DNA of 33,845 bases from Cellulomonas massiliensis JC225 (lineage in GTDB: Bacteria > Actinomycetota > Actinomycetes > Actinomycetales > Cellulomonadaceae), in assembly GCF_000312005.1 (NCBI RefSeq), contig NZ_HE978588.1:76516-110360 (forward strand), given 5' to 3'. Below are positions 15,750 through 26,139 of the stretch, one piece after another. Position numbers and translations under genes: made by a program. Numbering within the stretch: the first letter of the stretch is position 1; every line of letters begins with the position of its first letter. Under the pieces are notes generated by a model. It was not told the origin of the DNA and ran no database searches. It was given only the letters and a program-made list of their open reading frames with translations.

Positions 15750-17042
15750 TCAGGCGTCGATCCGGTCGATGACCAGGGGCCCGACCTCGACGGCGGTGCC
15801 CGCAGGCGCCACGTCGATGCCTCCGTCGAGCGCCTCGCGCGCCCGGCCGAACCGCTCCGGGGTGTCGGTGTGCAGCGTGAGGAGCGGCTGCCCCGCACGC
15901 ACCGGCTCGCCGGGTCGCACGTGGATCTCGACGCCGGCACCGGCCTGCACCGGGTCCTCCTTGCGGGCCCGCCCGGCGCCGAGGCGCCACGCCGCGATCC
16001 CGACCGCGTAGGCGTCGAGCCGCGCCAGCACGCCGTCCTGCTCGGCCACGACCTGCTCGGTCTCGCGTGCGACCGGCAGGGACGCGCGCGGGTCGCCGCC
16101 CTGCGCCTCGATCATGCGGTTCCAGGCGTCCATCGCGCGGCCGTCGGCGAGCGCGGCCGCCGGGTCGGCGTCGGGACGGCCCGCGGCGTCGAGCATCTCG
16201 CGGGCGAGCGCGAGCGTGAGCTCGACGACGTCCGCCGGGCCCCCGCCGGCGAGCACCTCGACCGACTCGCGGACCTCGAGGGCGTTGCCGGCGGTGCGGC
16301 CGAGCGGCGTCGACATGTCCGTGAGCAGCGCGACGGTCGTGACGCCGGCGTCGGTGCCGAGGCCGACCATCGTCCGGGCCAGCTCGCGCGCCCGCGCCTC
16401 GTCCTTCATGAACGCGCCGGTGCCGACCTTGACGTCGAGGACGAGCGCGCCGGTGCCCTCGGCGATCTTCTTGCTCATGATGGAGCTGGCGATCAGCGGG
16501 ATGGCCTCGACCGTCCCGGTGACGTCGCGCAGCGCGTACAGCTTGCGGTCGGCCGGCGCGAGCCCGGAGCCCGCCTGGCAGATGACGGCGCCGACGTCGT
16601 CGAGCTGGCGCATCATCTCGTCGTTGCTGAGCGCCGCGCGCCAGCCCGGGATCGACTCGAGCTTGTCGAGCGTGCCACCGGTGTGCCCGAGCCCGCGGCC
16701 GGACAGCTGCGGGACCGCGACGTCGAACACCGCCACGAGGGGCGCCAGCGGCAGCGTGATCTTGTCCCCCACGCCGCCCGTCGAGTGCTTGTCGGCCGTC
16801 GGGCGCGACAGCGACGAGAAGTCCATCCGCTCGCCGGTCGCGATCATCGCCGCGGTCCAGCGCGCGATCTCGGCGCGGTCCATGCCGTTGAGCAGGATGG
16901 CCATGGCCAGGGAGGACATCTGCTCGTCCGCGACCACGCCACGGGTGTACGCGTCCACGACCCAGTCGATCTGCGCGTCCGTCAGGCGCTTCCCGTCGCG
17001 CTTGGCGACGATGACGTCGACGGCGTCGAAGGCCTCGCTCAT
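15750..17042 (-). CDS. deoA: Thymidine phosphorylase
   Basis: The 430-aa enzyme phosphorolyses thymidine and deoxyuridine to the base and deoxyribose-1-phosphate. The family signature SGRGLGHTGGTLDKLE (114-129) and the phosphate-binding segment KHSTGGVGDK (85-94) are intact, as is DVKVGTGAFMK in the alpha/beta domain. Length is normal for the pyrimidine-nucleoside phosphorylase family; a broader uridine/thymidine activity is possible. The ATG overlaps the cdd stop (ATGA, 17039-17042). A 94-nt gap separates it from the next gene (73-aa acidic protein), the only sizeable gap in the downstream part of the cluster. Confidence 0.93.
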   Translation of the reverse strand: MSEAFDAVDVIVAKRDGKRLTDAQIDWVVDAYTRGVVADEQMSSLAMAILLNGMDRAEIARWTAAMIATGERMDFSSLSRPTADKHSTGGVGDKITLPLAPLVAVFDVAVPQLSGRGLGHTGGTLDKLESIPGWRAALSNDEMMRQLDDVGAVICQAGSGLAPADRKLYALRDVTGTVEAIPLIASSIMSKKIAEGTGALVLDVKVGTGAFMKDEARARELARTMVGLGTDAGVTTVALLTDMSTPLGRTAGNALEVRESVEVLAGGGPADVVELTLALAREMLDAAGRPDADPAAALADGRAMDAWNRMIEAQGGDPRASLPVARETEQVVAEQDGVLARLDAYAVGIAAWRLGAGRARKEDPVQAGAGVEIHVRPGEPVRAGQPLLTLHTDTPERFGRAREALDGGIDVAPAGTAVEVGPLVIDRIDA

Positions 17043-17467
17043 GCCCGCTCCTCCAGGTCGGCCGGACCGAACGCGTCCGGCAGGACCTCGGTCATCGGGC
17101 GCAGGCCGCTCACCGTCTCGACGACGAGCGACGGGCCGCCGTGCTCCCACAGGAGCTGGCGGCACCGGCCGCAGGGCATGAGCACGTTGCCGTGCCCGTC
17201 GACGCACGTGAAGGCCACGAGCCGTCCGCCGCCCGACATGATCAGTGCCGACACCAGCGAGCACTCGGCGCACAGGGTGACCCCGTACGACGCGTTCTCC
17301 ACGTTGGCGCCGGTCACGACGCGGCCGTCGTCGACGAGGGCCGCGACCCCGACGGGGAACCGGGAGTAGGGCACGTACGCCTTGTGCATGGCCTCGGTGG
17401 CCGCGGCCCGCAGGCCGTCCCAGTCGATCTCGGTGGTGCTCTGGTGGTTCACGGGTGGTGCGCTCAC
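17039..17467 (-). CDS. cdd: Cytidine deaminase
   Basis: The 142-aa zinc enzyme converts (deoxy)cytidine to (deoxy)uridine, feeding deoA. Zinc ligands and the catalytic Glu are in CAEC (C66, E68) and PCGRC (C99, C102); YSRFPVGVA and NVENASYG form the substrate pocket of the small tetrameric class. GTG 17467 overlaps the permease stop (GTGA); GTG 17452 would give a 137-aa protein closer to the usual length, but no ribosome-binding site favours it. Coupled at both ends, it sits between the transporter and the phosphorylase. Confidence 0.93.
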   Translation of the reverse strand: MSAPPVNHQSTTEIDWDGLRAAATEAMHKAYVPYSRFPVGVAALVDDGRVVTGANVENASYGVTLCAECSLVSALIMSGGGRLVAFTCVDGHGNVLMPCGRCRQLLWEHGGPSLVVETVSGLRPMTEVLPDAFGPADLEERA

Positions 17468-18756
17468 TTCTTGTAGGGGATGCCCTCGGCGGCGGGCGGA
17501 CGGACGCGGCCGACGAGGCCGGCGACCGCGAAGATCGTCGCGAGGTAGGGCAGCATGCCGAGCAGCTCGCTCGGGATGGGCGAGCCGAGGTTGTTGAGCA
17601 CGCGGCGCAGCGCGTCGGCGGTGCCGAAGAACAGCGCCGCCGCGAACGCGCCCGTCGGGCTCCAGCGGCCCAGGATCATCGCCGCGAGGGCGATGTAGCC
17701 CTTGCCGCTCGTCAGCTCCTTGGTGAACGCCAGGCCCGCCGAGACGAGCGCCGCGCCGCCCAGGCCGGCGAGCGCCGAGCCCAGCACGGTCGAACGCACG
17801 CGGGTCGGGTTGACCTTGATGCCGACGGTGTCCGCCGCCTTCGGGTGCTCGCCGACCGACCGCAGCCGCAGGCCCCACCGCGAGCGGAAGACCATCACCT
17901 GCAGCACGATCACGGCGGCGTACATGAGGTACACCGTCAGCGGGTGGTTGAACAGCGCCGGGCCCAGGATCGGGATGGCCGACAGGCCGGGGATCGGGAG
18001 CTCGGGCAGCCGCGGCGGGGCGTTGAGGCCCTGCGGGTCGTTCGTCAGGACGGTCGAGAACAGGTAGTTCGTCAGGCCGATGACGAGCACGTTGAGGACG
18101 ACGCCGACGATGATCTGGTCGACCCAGTAGCGGACCGCGAACAGCGCCAGGACCGCGCCGACGAGGGCGCCGGCGACGGGCGCCGCGACGAGGCCGACGT
18201 ACGGGTTGCCGCTGATGGTGCCGACGACGACGGCCAGGAACGCGCCGGCGAGCAGCTGGCCCTCGATCGCGATGTTGATGACGCCCGACCGCTCGCACAG
18301 CAGGCCGGCGAGGGCGCCGAGGCACAGGGGGACGGCGAGACCGACCGCGTTGACGAGCAGCAGCGTCAGCGGGAAGGCGTTGCCGGTGCCGGCCACCGAC
18401 CAGGCGAGCACCGCGAACAGCAGCACGACACCCGCGACCGCGTACCACCAGGCCGGGACGGACCGGCGGGCGCGCGCCCGCAGCAGCGCCAGGACGCCGA
18501 TGGCGATCGCGACGAGCGACGCGAGCACGCAGGTGAGCAGCGACGGCACCGTGAACGGCGAGATCTGCCAGACGTCGCGGGACGTCGCGACGCGGAAGGT
18601 CGTCGTGTCCGCCGGGTCGATCGCGAGGGCGAAGACGACCAGCAGCACGACCGACAGGACCAGGACGACGAGCGGCCCGCGGTACTTGACCGGGGCGAGC
18701 GTCGACGCCTGCGCGGCCGGGGCCAGCGGGGCCTGGGGTTCGGCGAGGGCGGTCAC
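17464..18756 (-). CDS. Nucleoside ABC transporter permease, second subunit
   Basis: The 430-aa protein belongs to the BPD_transp_2 (RbsC/LivH-like) permease class. It has about ten hydrophobic segments; the conserved core CERSGVINIAIEGQLL (about residues 180-195) is typical of nucleoside permeases paired with BMP lipoproteins. It is longer than many relatives because of an N-terminal extension with two or three extra hydrophobic segments before the core. GTG 18756 overlaps the stop of the preceding permease and its own stop overlaps the cdd start, so transporter and deaminase are co-translated. Substrate (purine/pyrimidine nucleosides) is inferred from the neighbours. Confidence 0.88.
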   Translation of the reverse strand: MTALAEPQAPLAPAAQASTLAPVKYRGPLVVLVLSVVLLVVFALAIDPADTTTFRVATSRDVWQISPFTVPSLLTCVLASLVAIAIGVLALLRARARRSVPAWWYAVAGVVLLFAVLAWSVAGTGNAFPLTLLLVNAVGLAVPLCLGALAGLLCERSGVINIAIEGQLLAGAFLAVVVGTISGNPYVGLVAAPVAGALVGAVLALFAVRYWVDQIIVGVVLNVLVIGLTNYLFSTVLTNDPQGLNAPPRLPELPIPGLSAIPILGPALFNHPLTVYLMYAAVIVLQVMVFRSRWGLRLRSVGEHPKAADTVGIKVNPTRVRSTVLGSALAGLGGAALVSAGLAFTKELTSGKGYIALAAMILGRWSPTGAFAAALFFGTADALRRVLNNLGSPIPSELLGMLPYLATIFAVAGLVGRVRPPAAEGIPYKK

Positions 18757-19987
18757 GCGGCAGCCTTCTTCCGGTCGTAGCCGAACGGCACGGCCGCCCA
18801 GTGCACGAGCGAGAGCTCGCGCACCAGCGGCGGGGCCGCGATGAGCAGCACGATGACGGCCTGGATGACCAGCACCAGGTCGATGGGGGTGCCCGCCGCC
18901 GTCTGCATGAGCGGCGAGCCCGCGCGCAGCGCGCCGAACAGCAGCGCCGCGAGCACGGTGCCCAGCGGCCGCGAGCGACCGAGCAGCGCGACGGTGATCG
19001 CGTCGAACCCGATCGAGCCGGCCGAGCTGGCCTGGAACGTCTTGTCCGTGCCGATGATCTGCATCGCGCCGCCGAGCCCCGCCAGGCCGCCGGCGACGAG
19101 CATGACGAGCACGTACACCGTCGTCACCTTGATGCCCGCGGTGCGGGCCGCGTCCTGGTTCGCGCCGACGGCCCGGAACCGGAAGCCGATCGTCGAGCGC
19201 TCCATGAGCCACCAGACGCCGACGGCGGCGAGGATGGCGAGCAGGAAGCCCAGGTGCAGGCGGAACTGGTCCCCCAGCAGCAGCGGCATCACGGCCGTGT
19301 CCTTGACCGGCGGCGTGATGGGCCGGGTCGACCCCGGCTGGCGCAGGACCGACGTCGTCAGCAGGTAGGCGACGAGGTACGCGGCGATCGAGTTCAGCAT
19401 GATCGTCACGATGACCTCGGACGCGCCGGTGCGGGCCTTGAGGAAGCCCGCGATGCCCGCCCAGATCCCGCCGGCGACGGCGGCCGCGACGCACACGACG
19501 ATCACGTGCAGCCCCGCAGGCATGGGCACGGCGAAGCCGACCCAGGCGCCCGCCGCGGCACCGATGAGCACCTGGCCCTGGGCACCGATGTTGAACAGGC
19601 CGGACCGGAAGCCGATGCCGAGCCCGAGGCCGGCGAAGATCAGCGGCACCGACGAGACCATCGTCTCGGTGATCGGCCTGATCTGGCGCGCGCCGCTCGC
19701 CTGCGGGTCGAAGATCGCGCCCCGGAACAGCGCCGAGTACGTCGAGTACACCGCGTCCCACGCCGCACCGAAGAAGTCGGACGGCCGGGCGAACACGTAG
19801 ACGAGGGCCTTCTGCGCGTCCGGGTCGGCCGCGACGACGAGCAGCGACGCGAGCACCAGCGCGATGACGATCGCGACGACGATGGTCGTGGCGGACGAGT
19901 CGAGGACCTGCTGCAGGTAGCTGCCCCGCTCGCGCGCGGGCTTCGTCGCCTGCGGCTCGGCGGGGGCGGGGGCTTGCGCGGTGGTGG

Positions 19988-19991
<4 letters not shown>
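18753..19991 (-). CDS. Nucleoside ABC transporter permease, first subunit
   Basis: The 412-aa polytopic protein is the partner of the next permease. The core FRSGLFNIGAQGQVLIGA is the signature of the NupP/BmpC-like subunit. An N-terminal Pro/Ala-rich cytoplasmic segment (about 20 residues) precedes the first helix, and a soluble loop of about 60 residues lies between the first and second helices. GTG 19991 overlaps the ATPase stop (GTGA) and the gene ends by overlapping the second permease start. With the ATPase and BMP lipoprotein it would form a heterodimeric nucleoside importer in the cytoplasmic membrane. Confidence 0.88.
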
Positions 19992-21655
<1,664 letters not shown>

Positions 21656-21710
21656 GTCCGACCACCTTTCGTCTGTGGACCGACCCTAGGACCACCCGGG
21701 CCGGTGACGC

Positions 21711-21748
21711 ACCGGGGGCCCGGGGCGAGTTCGCCCCGGGCCCCCGGT
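21711..21748 (-). terminator. Strong hairpin between the BMP lipoprotein and the ABC ATPase (terminator/attenuator)
   Basis: A perfect 18-bp stem (21711-21728 with 21731-21748) with a 2-nt loop lies 5 nt after the lipoprotein stop and 55 nt before the ATPase start on the same strand. Such hairpins between a binding protein and its membrane components usually stop most transcripts and stabilise the upstream message, so binding protein is made in excess. Confidence 0.8.
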
Positions 21749-21753
21749 ACGGG

Positions 21754-22866
21754 TCAGGAGACCTTGTTCGCCGACGGGGAGTCGACGACGAGGTCGCCCG
21801 AGATGATCTGCTCACGCAGCTCGTCGATCTTCGAGGACAGCTCGGCCGGGACCTGGCTCTCGAAGTCGTGGAACGGCGCGATGTCCACGCCGCCGTTCTC
21901 GAGCGTGCCGACGTACGGCTCGGCCGTGAAGTTGCCGTCGACCGACGCCTTGATCGTGTCGAAGACGGCGGTGCCGATCTGCTTCATGACCGAGGTGAGG
22001 ATGAGCGACTTGTACTGCTCGTTGGAGGGCTGCAGGTAGCCGTCCGAGTCCACCCACACGACCATCGTGCCGTCGTGCTGCGACGCCGCGTTGAGCGTGC
22101 CGGAGCCGACCGGGCCGGCGACGGGCAGGATCACGTCGGCGCCGTCCTCGATGAACTGCGTCGAGGTGTCCGCACCCGCCTGGGTGTCGGAGAAGTTGCC
22201 GATCATCGAGCCGTTCTGCTTGGCCTTGTCCCAGCCGAGCACCTTGGTGGCCGTGCCGGAGTCCTTCGCGTAGGCGGCCGCGCCGTCGACGAAGCCGTCC
22301 ATGAAGATCGTCACCGACGGGAAGGGCTGGCCGCCGAAGGTGGCGAGCGTGTGGGTCTTCGACATGCCCGCGCTCAGGTAGCCGGCGAGGTACGCGGCCT
22401 CCTGCGTGTTGAACAGCAGCGGCTTGGCGTTCTCGAGCGTGACCGGGTTGAAGTCCGCGTCCGAGAAGGCCGAGTCGACGAGCGCGAAGTGCTTGTCCTT
22501 GTTCGCGTCGGCGGCCGCCTGGATGGCGTCCTCGAGCGCGAAGCCGACGCCGATGATGAGGTCGCAGTTGGCCTGGACCATCGAGTCGACGTTGGTCGTG
22601 TACTGGCCCGGGTCGGTGGACTCGGCGGTCTTCACCTGGATGCCGAGGTCGGACTCGGCCTTCTTGAGGCCCTCGTAGCCGGACTGGTTGAACGAGGCGT
22701 CGTCGAAACCGCCCTCGTCGGAGACCATGCACGCCGTGAAGTCCACGGGCGCCGCTGCGCTGCCGCTGCTGCCCGGCGTCTCGGTCTCCTCCGGGGCGCT
22801 GCCGCACGCTGCGAGCGCGAGAGCGACTGCCCCGCCGAGCGCAGCCGCACGAATGATCTTCTTCAC
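21754..22866 (-). CDS. BMP-family nucleoside-binding lipoprotein
   Basis: The 370-aa protein starts at GTG 22866 with AGGAGAG a few bases upstream. It has a lipoprotein signal ending LALAAC (Cys21) and a Ser/Gly/Pro-rich linker, then the BMP/PnrA fold (about residues 40-360). Typical features are the N-terminal strand MVSDEGGFDDASFNQS with the Asp and Asn/Phe residues that hold the nucleoside base and ribose, DLIIGVGFALEDA, and VILPVAGPVGSGT. It captures nucleosides outside the cell and hands them to the ABC importer encoded downstream, beyond the hairpin at 21711. It is the first gene of the salvage cluster and has a promoter region with repeated motifs. Confidence 0.92.
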   Translation of the reverse strand: MKKIIRAAALGGAVALALAACGSAPEETETPGSSGSAAAPVDFTACMVSDEGGFDDASFNQSGYEGLKKAESDLGIQVKTAESTDPGQYTTNVDSMVQANCDLIIGVGFALEDAIQAAADANKDKHFALVDSAFSDADFNPVTLENAKPLLFNTQEAAYLAGYLSAGMSKTHTLATFGGQPFPSVTIFMDGFVDGAAAYAKDSGTATKVLGWDKAKQNGSMIGNFSDTQAGADTSTQFIEDGADVILPVAGPVGSGTLNAASQHDGTMVVWVDSDGYLQPSNEQYKSLILTSVMKQIGTAVFDTIKASVDGNFTAEPYVGTLENGGVDIAPFHDFESQVPAELSSKIDELREQIISGDLVVDSPSANKVS

Positions 22867-22954
22867 GCGACTCTCCTGAGTGTCTTGGCGCCGGGCGCAC
22901 GCATGGCTGAACGCGCGCAGGGAGCGCGCGGGTGCGCCGGCATCGATGGGTCGG

Positions 22955-23019
22955 ACACTATCCACCGCCGGATGACGCGCACGTTACCGACGGGTATCCG
23001 CGGGGGTTCCGTTACCGAC
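22955..23019 (-). promoter_or_regulatory. Promoter region of the nucleoside cluster with operator-like repeats
   Basis: On the minus strand, overlapping candidate -10 hexamers GATAGT (22957-22962) and TAGTGT (22955-22960) lie about 90 nt before the lipoprotein start. The 10-mer CGTTACCGAC (plus strand) occurs twice, at 22982-22991 and 23010-23019, 28 bp apart; the first copy overlaps the expected -35. It is also the left half of an imperfect palindrome GTTACCGACGGGTATC (22983-22998). This looks like a regulator binding region; the regulator is unknown. Confidence 0.4.
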
Positions 23020-23035
23020 TTGGAATATCGGACCA

Positions 23036-23047
23036 CCGTCCGGACGG
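23036..23047. terminator. CCGTCCGGACGG palindrome downstream of the M20 gene
   Basis: A perfect 12-bp palindrome 28 nt beyond the stop of the reverse-strand amidohydrolase gene. It could end that transcript before the salvage promoter. No T tract. Confidence 0.3.
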
Positions 23048-23075
23048 GCCGTCTCGCCAGCCGGACGAGCCGCGC

Positions 23076-24329
23076 TCAGGGGCGTCCCGCGAGCACCGCC
23101 GCCCGCGCGAGCAGCAGCGCGCCGGCCTCGACCGCGCGCTCGTCGACGACGAGGTCGCCCTGGTGGATGTCGTACGTGCGGCCGCCCGGCGTCCGGGTCC
23201 CCAGCCGCGCCATCGCCCCGGGCACCTTGGTGAGGTACCAGGCGAAGTCCTCGCCGCCCAGCGACTGCTCGGTCAGCTCGACCGAGCCCTCGCCGAGCAC
23301 GTCGTACGCAGCCCGCTCCAGCACCGTCGTGGCCGTCGCGTCGTTGTCGACGGGCGGCGTCCCCCGCTGGTGCCGCACCTCCGCCTCGACGTCGAACGGC
23401 GCGACGACCTGCGTGACCGCGTCGTGGAAGACCTGCGAGGCCGCCTCCCAGGCGCGCACGTCGAGGCAGCGCAGCGTGCCGCGCAGGTGACCCGTCGTCG
23501 GGATCGCGTTGTGCGCGGAGCCCGCCTGCGCGACGCCCCACGTGAGGTTGACGCCCGAGCGCGGGTCGAGACGGCGCCCCAGGATCGCGGGGACCTGCGT
23601 GATCACCTGGCCCATCGCGTACACGAGGTCACCCGTGAGGTGCGGCCGGGACGTGTGGCCGCCGCCGCCGGTGAAGACGACCTGCACCTCGTCGCTCGCC
23701 GACGTGATGGGCCCGATGCGCGTGCCGACCCGGCCGACGTCCACCTTGGGGTCGCAGTGGACCGCGAACAGCGACGAGACGCCGTCGAGCCCGCCCGCGG
23801 CCATGACGTCGAGGGAGCCGCCGGGCTGGATCTCCTCCGCGGGCTGGAACACCAGGCGCACGCCGGTCGCGAGCTCCCCAGCCTCGGCGAGCCGCGCGAG
23901 GGCCAGCCCCGCGCCCAGCACGGCCGCGGTGTGCACGTCGTGCCCGCAGGCGTGCGCCACGCCGCGCGCGGTCGAGTGCCACGGCAGCCCGCACGCGTCG
24001 ACGACCGGCAGCGCGTCCAGGTCGGCTCTCAGGCCGATGCGGCCGCGCCCGTCGGGCCCGCGCGACGGGCCGATGTCGCACGTGAGCCCGGAGCCGGGCA
24101 GCAGGGCGGGCGTGAGGCCGGCGGCGCGCAGCCGGTCGGCGACCGCGGCCGTCGTGCGCTGCTCCGTGCGTCCCAGCTCGGGGTGCGCGTGCAGGTCCCG
24201 GCGGAAGGCGACGAGCTCGGCCCGCAGCTCGTCGAGCGTCCCGGTCAGCCGTGCGAGCGTGCCGTCCGCGGACGGCTCCCGGTGCGGCAGGAGGGCAGGG
24301 ACGTCGGCGGGGTCGAGGAGGGCGGGCAC
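23076..24329 (-). CDS. M20-family amidohydrolase/peptidase
   Basis: The 417-aa cytoplasmic metalloenzyme belongs to the AbgA/HipO/AmiA-like branch of M20D. It has HAHPELG (47-53), the metal motif CGHDVH (C128, H130, D131, H133), the catalytic Glu pair in FQPAEE (E165, E166) and GGEDFAW near the C-terminus; a lid domain with GGGGHTSRPH lies between. The family hydrolyses N-acyl amino acids, p-aminobenzoyl-glutamate or similar amides; the substrate here is unknown. GTG 24329 follows TACGCT by exactly 7 nt, a leaderless start. In M. tuberculosis two related genes (amiA1, amiB1) lie in the same neighbourhood. Confidence 0.9.
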   Translation of the reverse strand: MPALLDPADVPALLPHREPSADGTLARLTGTLDELRAELVAFRRDLHAHPELGRTEQRTTAAVADRLRAAGLTPALLPGSGLTCDIGPSRGPDGRGRIGLRADLDALPVVDACGLPWHSTARGVAHACGHDVHTAAVLGAGLALARLAEAGELATGVRLVFQPAEEIQPGGSLDVMAAGGLDGVSSLFAVHCDPKVDVGRVGTRIGPITSASDEVQVVFTGGGGHTSRPHLTGDLVYAMGQVITQVPAILGRRLDPRSGVNLTWGVAQAGSAHNAIPTTGHLRGTLRCLDVRAWEAASQVFHDAVTQVVAPFDVEAEVRHQRGTPPVDNDATATTVLERAAYDVLGEGSVELTEQSLGGEDFAWYLTKVPGAMARLGTRTPGGRTYDIHQGDLVVDERAVEAGALLLARAAVLAGRP

Positions 24330-24336
24330 GCCTGCG

Positions 24337-24342
24337 AGCGTA
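24337..24342 (-). promoter_or_regulatory. -10 element TACGCT for the leaderless M20 gene
   Basis: On the minus strand TACGCT is followed by exactly 7 nt and GTG 24329. It lies in the 23-nt gap after manC. Confidence 0.45.
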
Positions 24343-24352
24343 TCGCCGTCGC

Positions 24353-25489
24353 TCAGAGCAGGTCGTCGCGTCCCGCGGCCCGCCAGGCGTCCACGACGTC
24401 CTTGACCTGCTGCGCGTGCTCGCGCGAGGTGACGAGGACCGCCCCGGGGGTGTCCACGACGACGACGTCGGGGAGCCCGACGACGCTGACCGTGCGGCCG
24501 TCGGCAGGCACGACGAAGGCTCCGTCGGCCGCGACCCGTCGCACGAGCGACGCGTCGCCGAGCGTGCCGGCGGGGAGCAGACCCGCGAGGGAGTCGAAGT
24601 CGCCCACGTCGTCCCAGCCGAAGTCGCCCGGGACGACGGCGACGCCCCCGGCCGCGGCGACCGGCTCGGCGATCGCGTGGTCGATGGCGATCTTCGTCAG
24701 GCCCGGCCACACGCGCGCGAGCACCTCGTCGCGGTCGTCGCCGTCCCAGGCGGCGGCGATCTCGCGCAGCCCGGCCGCGAGCGCCGGCAGCTGGGCCGCG
24801 AGATGGTCGAGCAGCACGCGGGCGCGGACGAGGAACATGCCGGCGTTCCACCGGTACTCCCCCGTCGCCAGATAGCTGGCGGCCGTCAGCGCGTCGGGCT
24901 TCTCCGTGAATCCGGCCGAGCGCACCGCGCCGGGCGCGTCGGGCAGCCCGAGCGGCTCCCCCGACCGGACGTACCCGAAGGCCGTCGAGGGGCCGCTCGC
25001 CCGGATGCCGACGGTGACGACGTACCCCTCGCGCGCGGCCACGACGCCCTCGCGCACGGCCCGCTCGAACGCCTCCGCGCCGTGCACCACGTGGTCCGCG
25101 GCGAACGAGCCCAGCACGACGTCCTCACCGTGCCGCTCGAGAAGGACCGCCGCGGCCAGGCCGATCGCGGCCATCGAGTCGCGCGGCGACGGCTCGGCGA
25201 GCAGCCGGCCGCCCGGCCCCTCGTCCAGCCCGGGCAGCTGGGCGGCCACCGCGGCCGCGTGCCGGGTGCCGGTGACGACGAGCACTCCGTCGGGGCCGGC
25301 CAGCGGCGTCAGGCGGTCGACGGTGGCCTGCAGGAGCGTGCGGCCGGAGCCCGTCAGGTCGAGCAGGAACTTGGGCCGCCCCGCGCGCGACAGCGGCCAC
25401 AGGCGCGTGCCCGCGCCGCCGGCCGGGACGACCGCGTGGAACCCCGGGATCACCGACGACTCGGCGGGCGCATCGGGCGTGGCGGACAT
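24353..25489 (-). CDS. manC: Mannose-1-phosphate guanylyltransferase
   Basis: The 378-aa enzyme makes GDP-mannose from mannose-1-phosphate and GTP for glycan and lipoglycan synthesis. The nucleotidyltransferase signature AGGAGTRLWPLSR (23-35) with the following KFL is clear; FGYVRSG, FTEKPD and NAGMFLVRA are conserved sugar/nucleotide-pocket segments. It has the catalytic domain and a short C-terminal part but no phosphomannose-isomerase domain, so it is the monofunctional short type found in actinobacteria. ATG 25489 follows TAGGGT by exactly 7 nt (leaderless). It diverges from sdhC. Confidence 0.92.
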   Translation of the reverse strand: MSATPDAPAESSVIPGFHAVVPAGGAGTRLWPLSRAGRPKFLLDLTGSGRTLLQATVDRLTPLAGPDGVLVVTGTRHAAAVAAQLPGLDEGPGGRLLAEPSPRDSMAAIGLAAAVLLERHGEDVVLGSFAADHVVHGAEAFERAVREGVVAAREGYVVTVGIRASGPSTAFGYVRSGEPLGLPDAPGAVRSAGFTEKPDALTAASYLATGEYRWNAGMFLVRARVLLDHLAAQLPALAAGLREIAAAWDGDDRDEVLARVWPGLTKIAIDHAIAEPVAAAGGVAVVPGDFGWDDVGDFDSLAGLLPAGTLGDASLVRRVAADGAFVVPADGRTVSVVGLPDVVVVDTPGAVLVTSREHAQQVKDVVDAWRAAGRDDLL

Positions 25490-25496
25490 GGCGGCC

Positions 25497-25502
25497 ACCC
25501 TA
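25497..25502 (-). promoter_or_regulatory. -10 element TAGGGT for leaderless manC
   Basis: On the minus strand TAGGGT is followed by exactly 7 nt and ATG 25489, with no ribosome-binding site between. Confidence 0.45.
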
Positions 25503-25597
25503 GTGGCGCCCGCGCGGTTCCCCCCGGGGCGTGTGGACTTGCTCACACCCGGGACCAACGGCCCACCCTGACGGTCCACCCACCCGTCGGGCGTCTA

Positions 25598-25603
25598 TAC
25601 AGT
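25598..25603 (+). promoter_or_regulatory. Candidate -10 of the sdhCDAB promoter
   Basis: TACAGT (or the overlapping TATACA at 25596) is the best TAnnnT match in the 248-nt gap between divergent manC and sdhC. The leader would be about 125 nt. No convincing -35 was found. Confidence 0.35.
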
Positions 25604-25737
25604 GAGACAGCAGGCATGCGGCAGAGCGGCCGTGCCGACGCCGGACCGACGTGGTGGGGACGCCACGGGGCCGGGCGCCGACCCGCCCCCCGCCCCGTGC
25701 CCGCCGCCCCGTCCTCACTCGCCAGGAGGCCCACGAA

Positions 25738-26139
25738 GTGGCAGCGCCCGCAGCGACGCCCGCGCGCAAGCCGGTCGGAACGCTCTATCGCGGCCGGGAA
25801 GGCATGTGGTCGTGGGTCGCGCACCGCGTGACCGGCTTCGCGATCTTCTTCTTCCTGCTCGTGCACGTCCTCGACACGTCGCTGGTCCGGATCTCCCCCG
25901 AGGCCTACAACGACGTCATCGGGACGTACAAGAACCCGGTCATGGGGCTGGGCGAGGCCGGCCTCGTCGCCGCCATCGTCTTCCACGCCTTCAACGGCCT
26001 GCGGATCATCCTCGTGGACTTCTGGGCCAAGGGCCCGCGGTACCAGCGGGTCATGCTCTGGGTCGTCATGGGCCTGTTCGTCGTGACGATGGCGGGCTTC
26101 CTGCCGCGGCACCTCATGCACGTCTTCGGGGGTGAGTGA
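25738..26139 (+). CDS. sdhC: Succinate dehydrogenase cytochrome b556 subunit
   Basis: The 133-aa membrane anchor starts at GTG 25738 with AGGAGG (25724-25729) 8 nt upstream. Three helices are visible (about 26-48, 65-90, 102-125). S25...H29-R30 in SWVAHRVTG is the quinone-site motif and H83 in HAFNGLR fits HxxxGxR, the expected heme-b ligand position. With SdhD it anchors SdhAB to the membrane and passes electrons to menaquinone. Its stop overlaps the sdhD start by one base (TGATG). Confidence 0.93.
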   Translation: MAAPAATPARKPVGTLYRGREGMWSWVAHRVTGFAIFFFLLVHVLDTSLVRISPEAYNDVIGTYKNPVMGLGEAGLVAAIVFHAFNGLRIILVDFWAKGPRYQRVMLWVVMGLFVVTMAGFLPRHLMHVFGGE

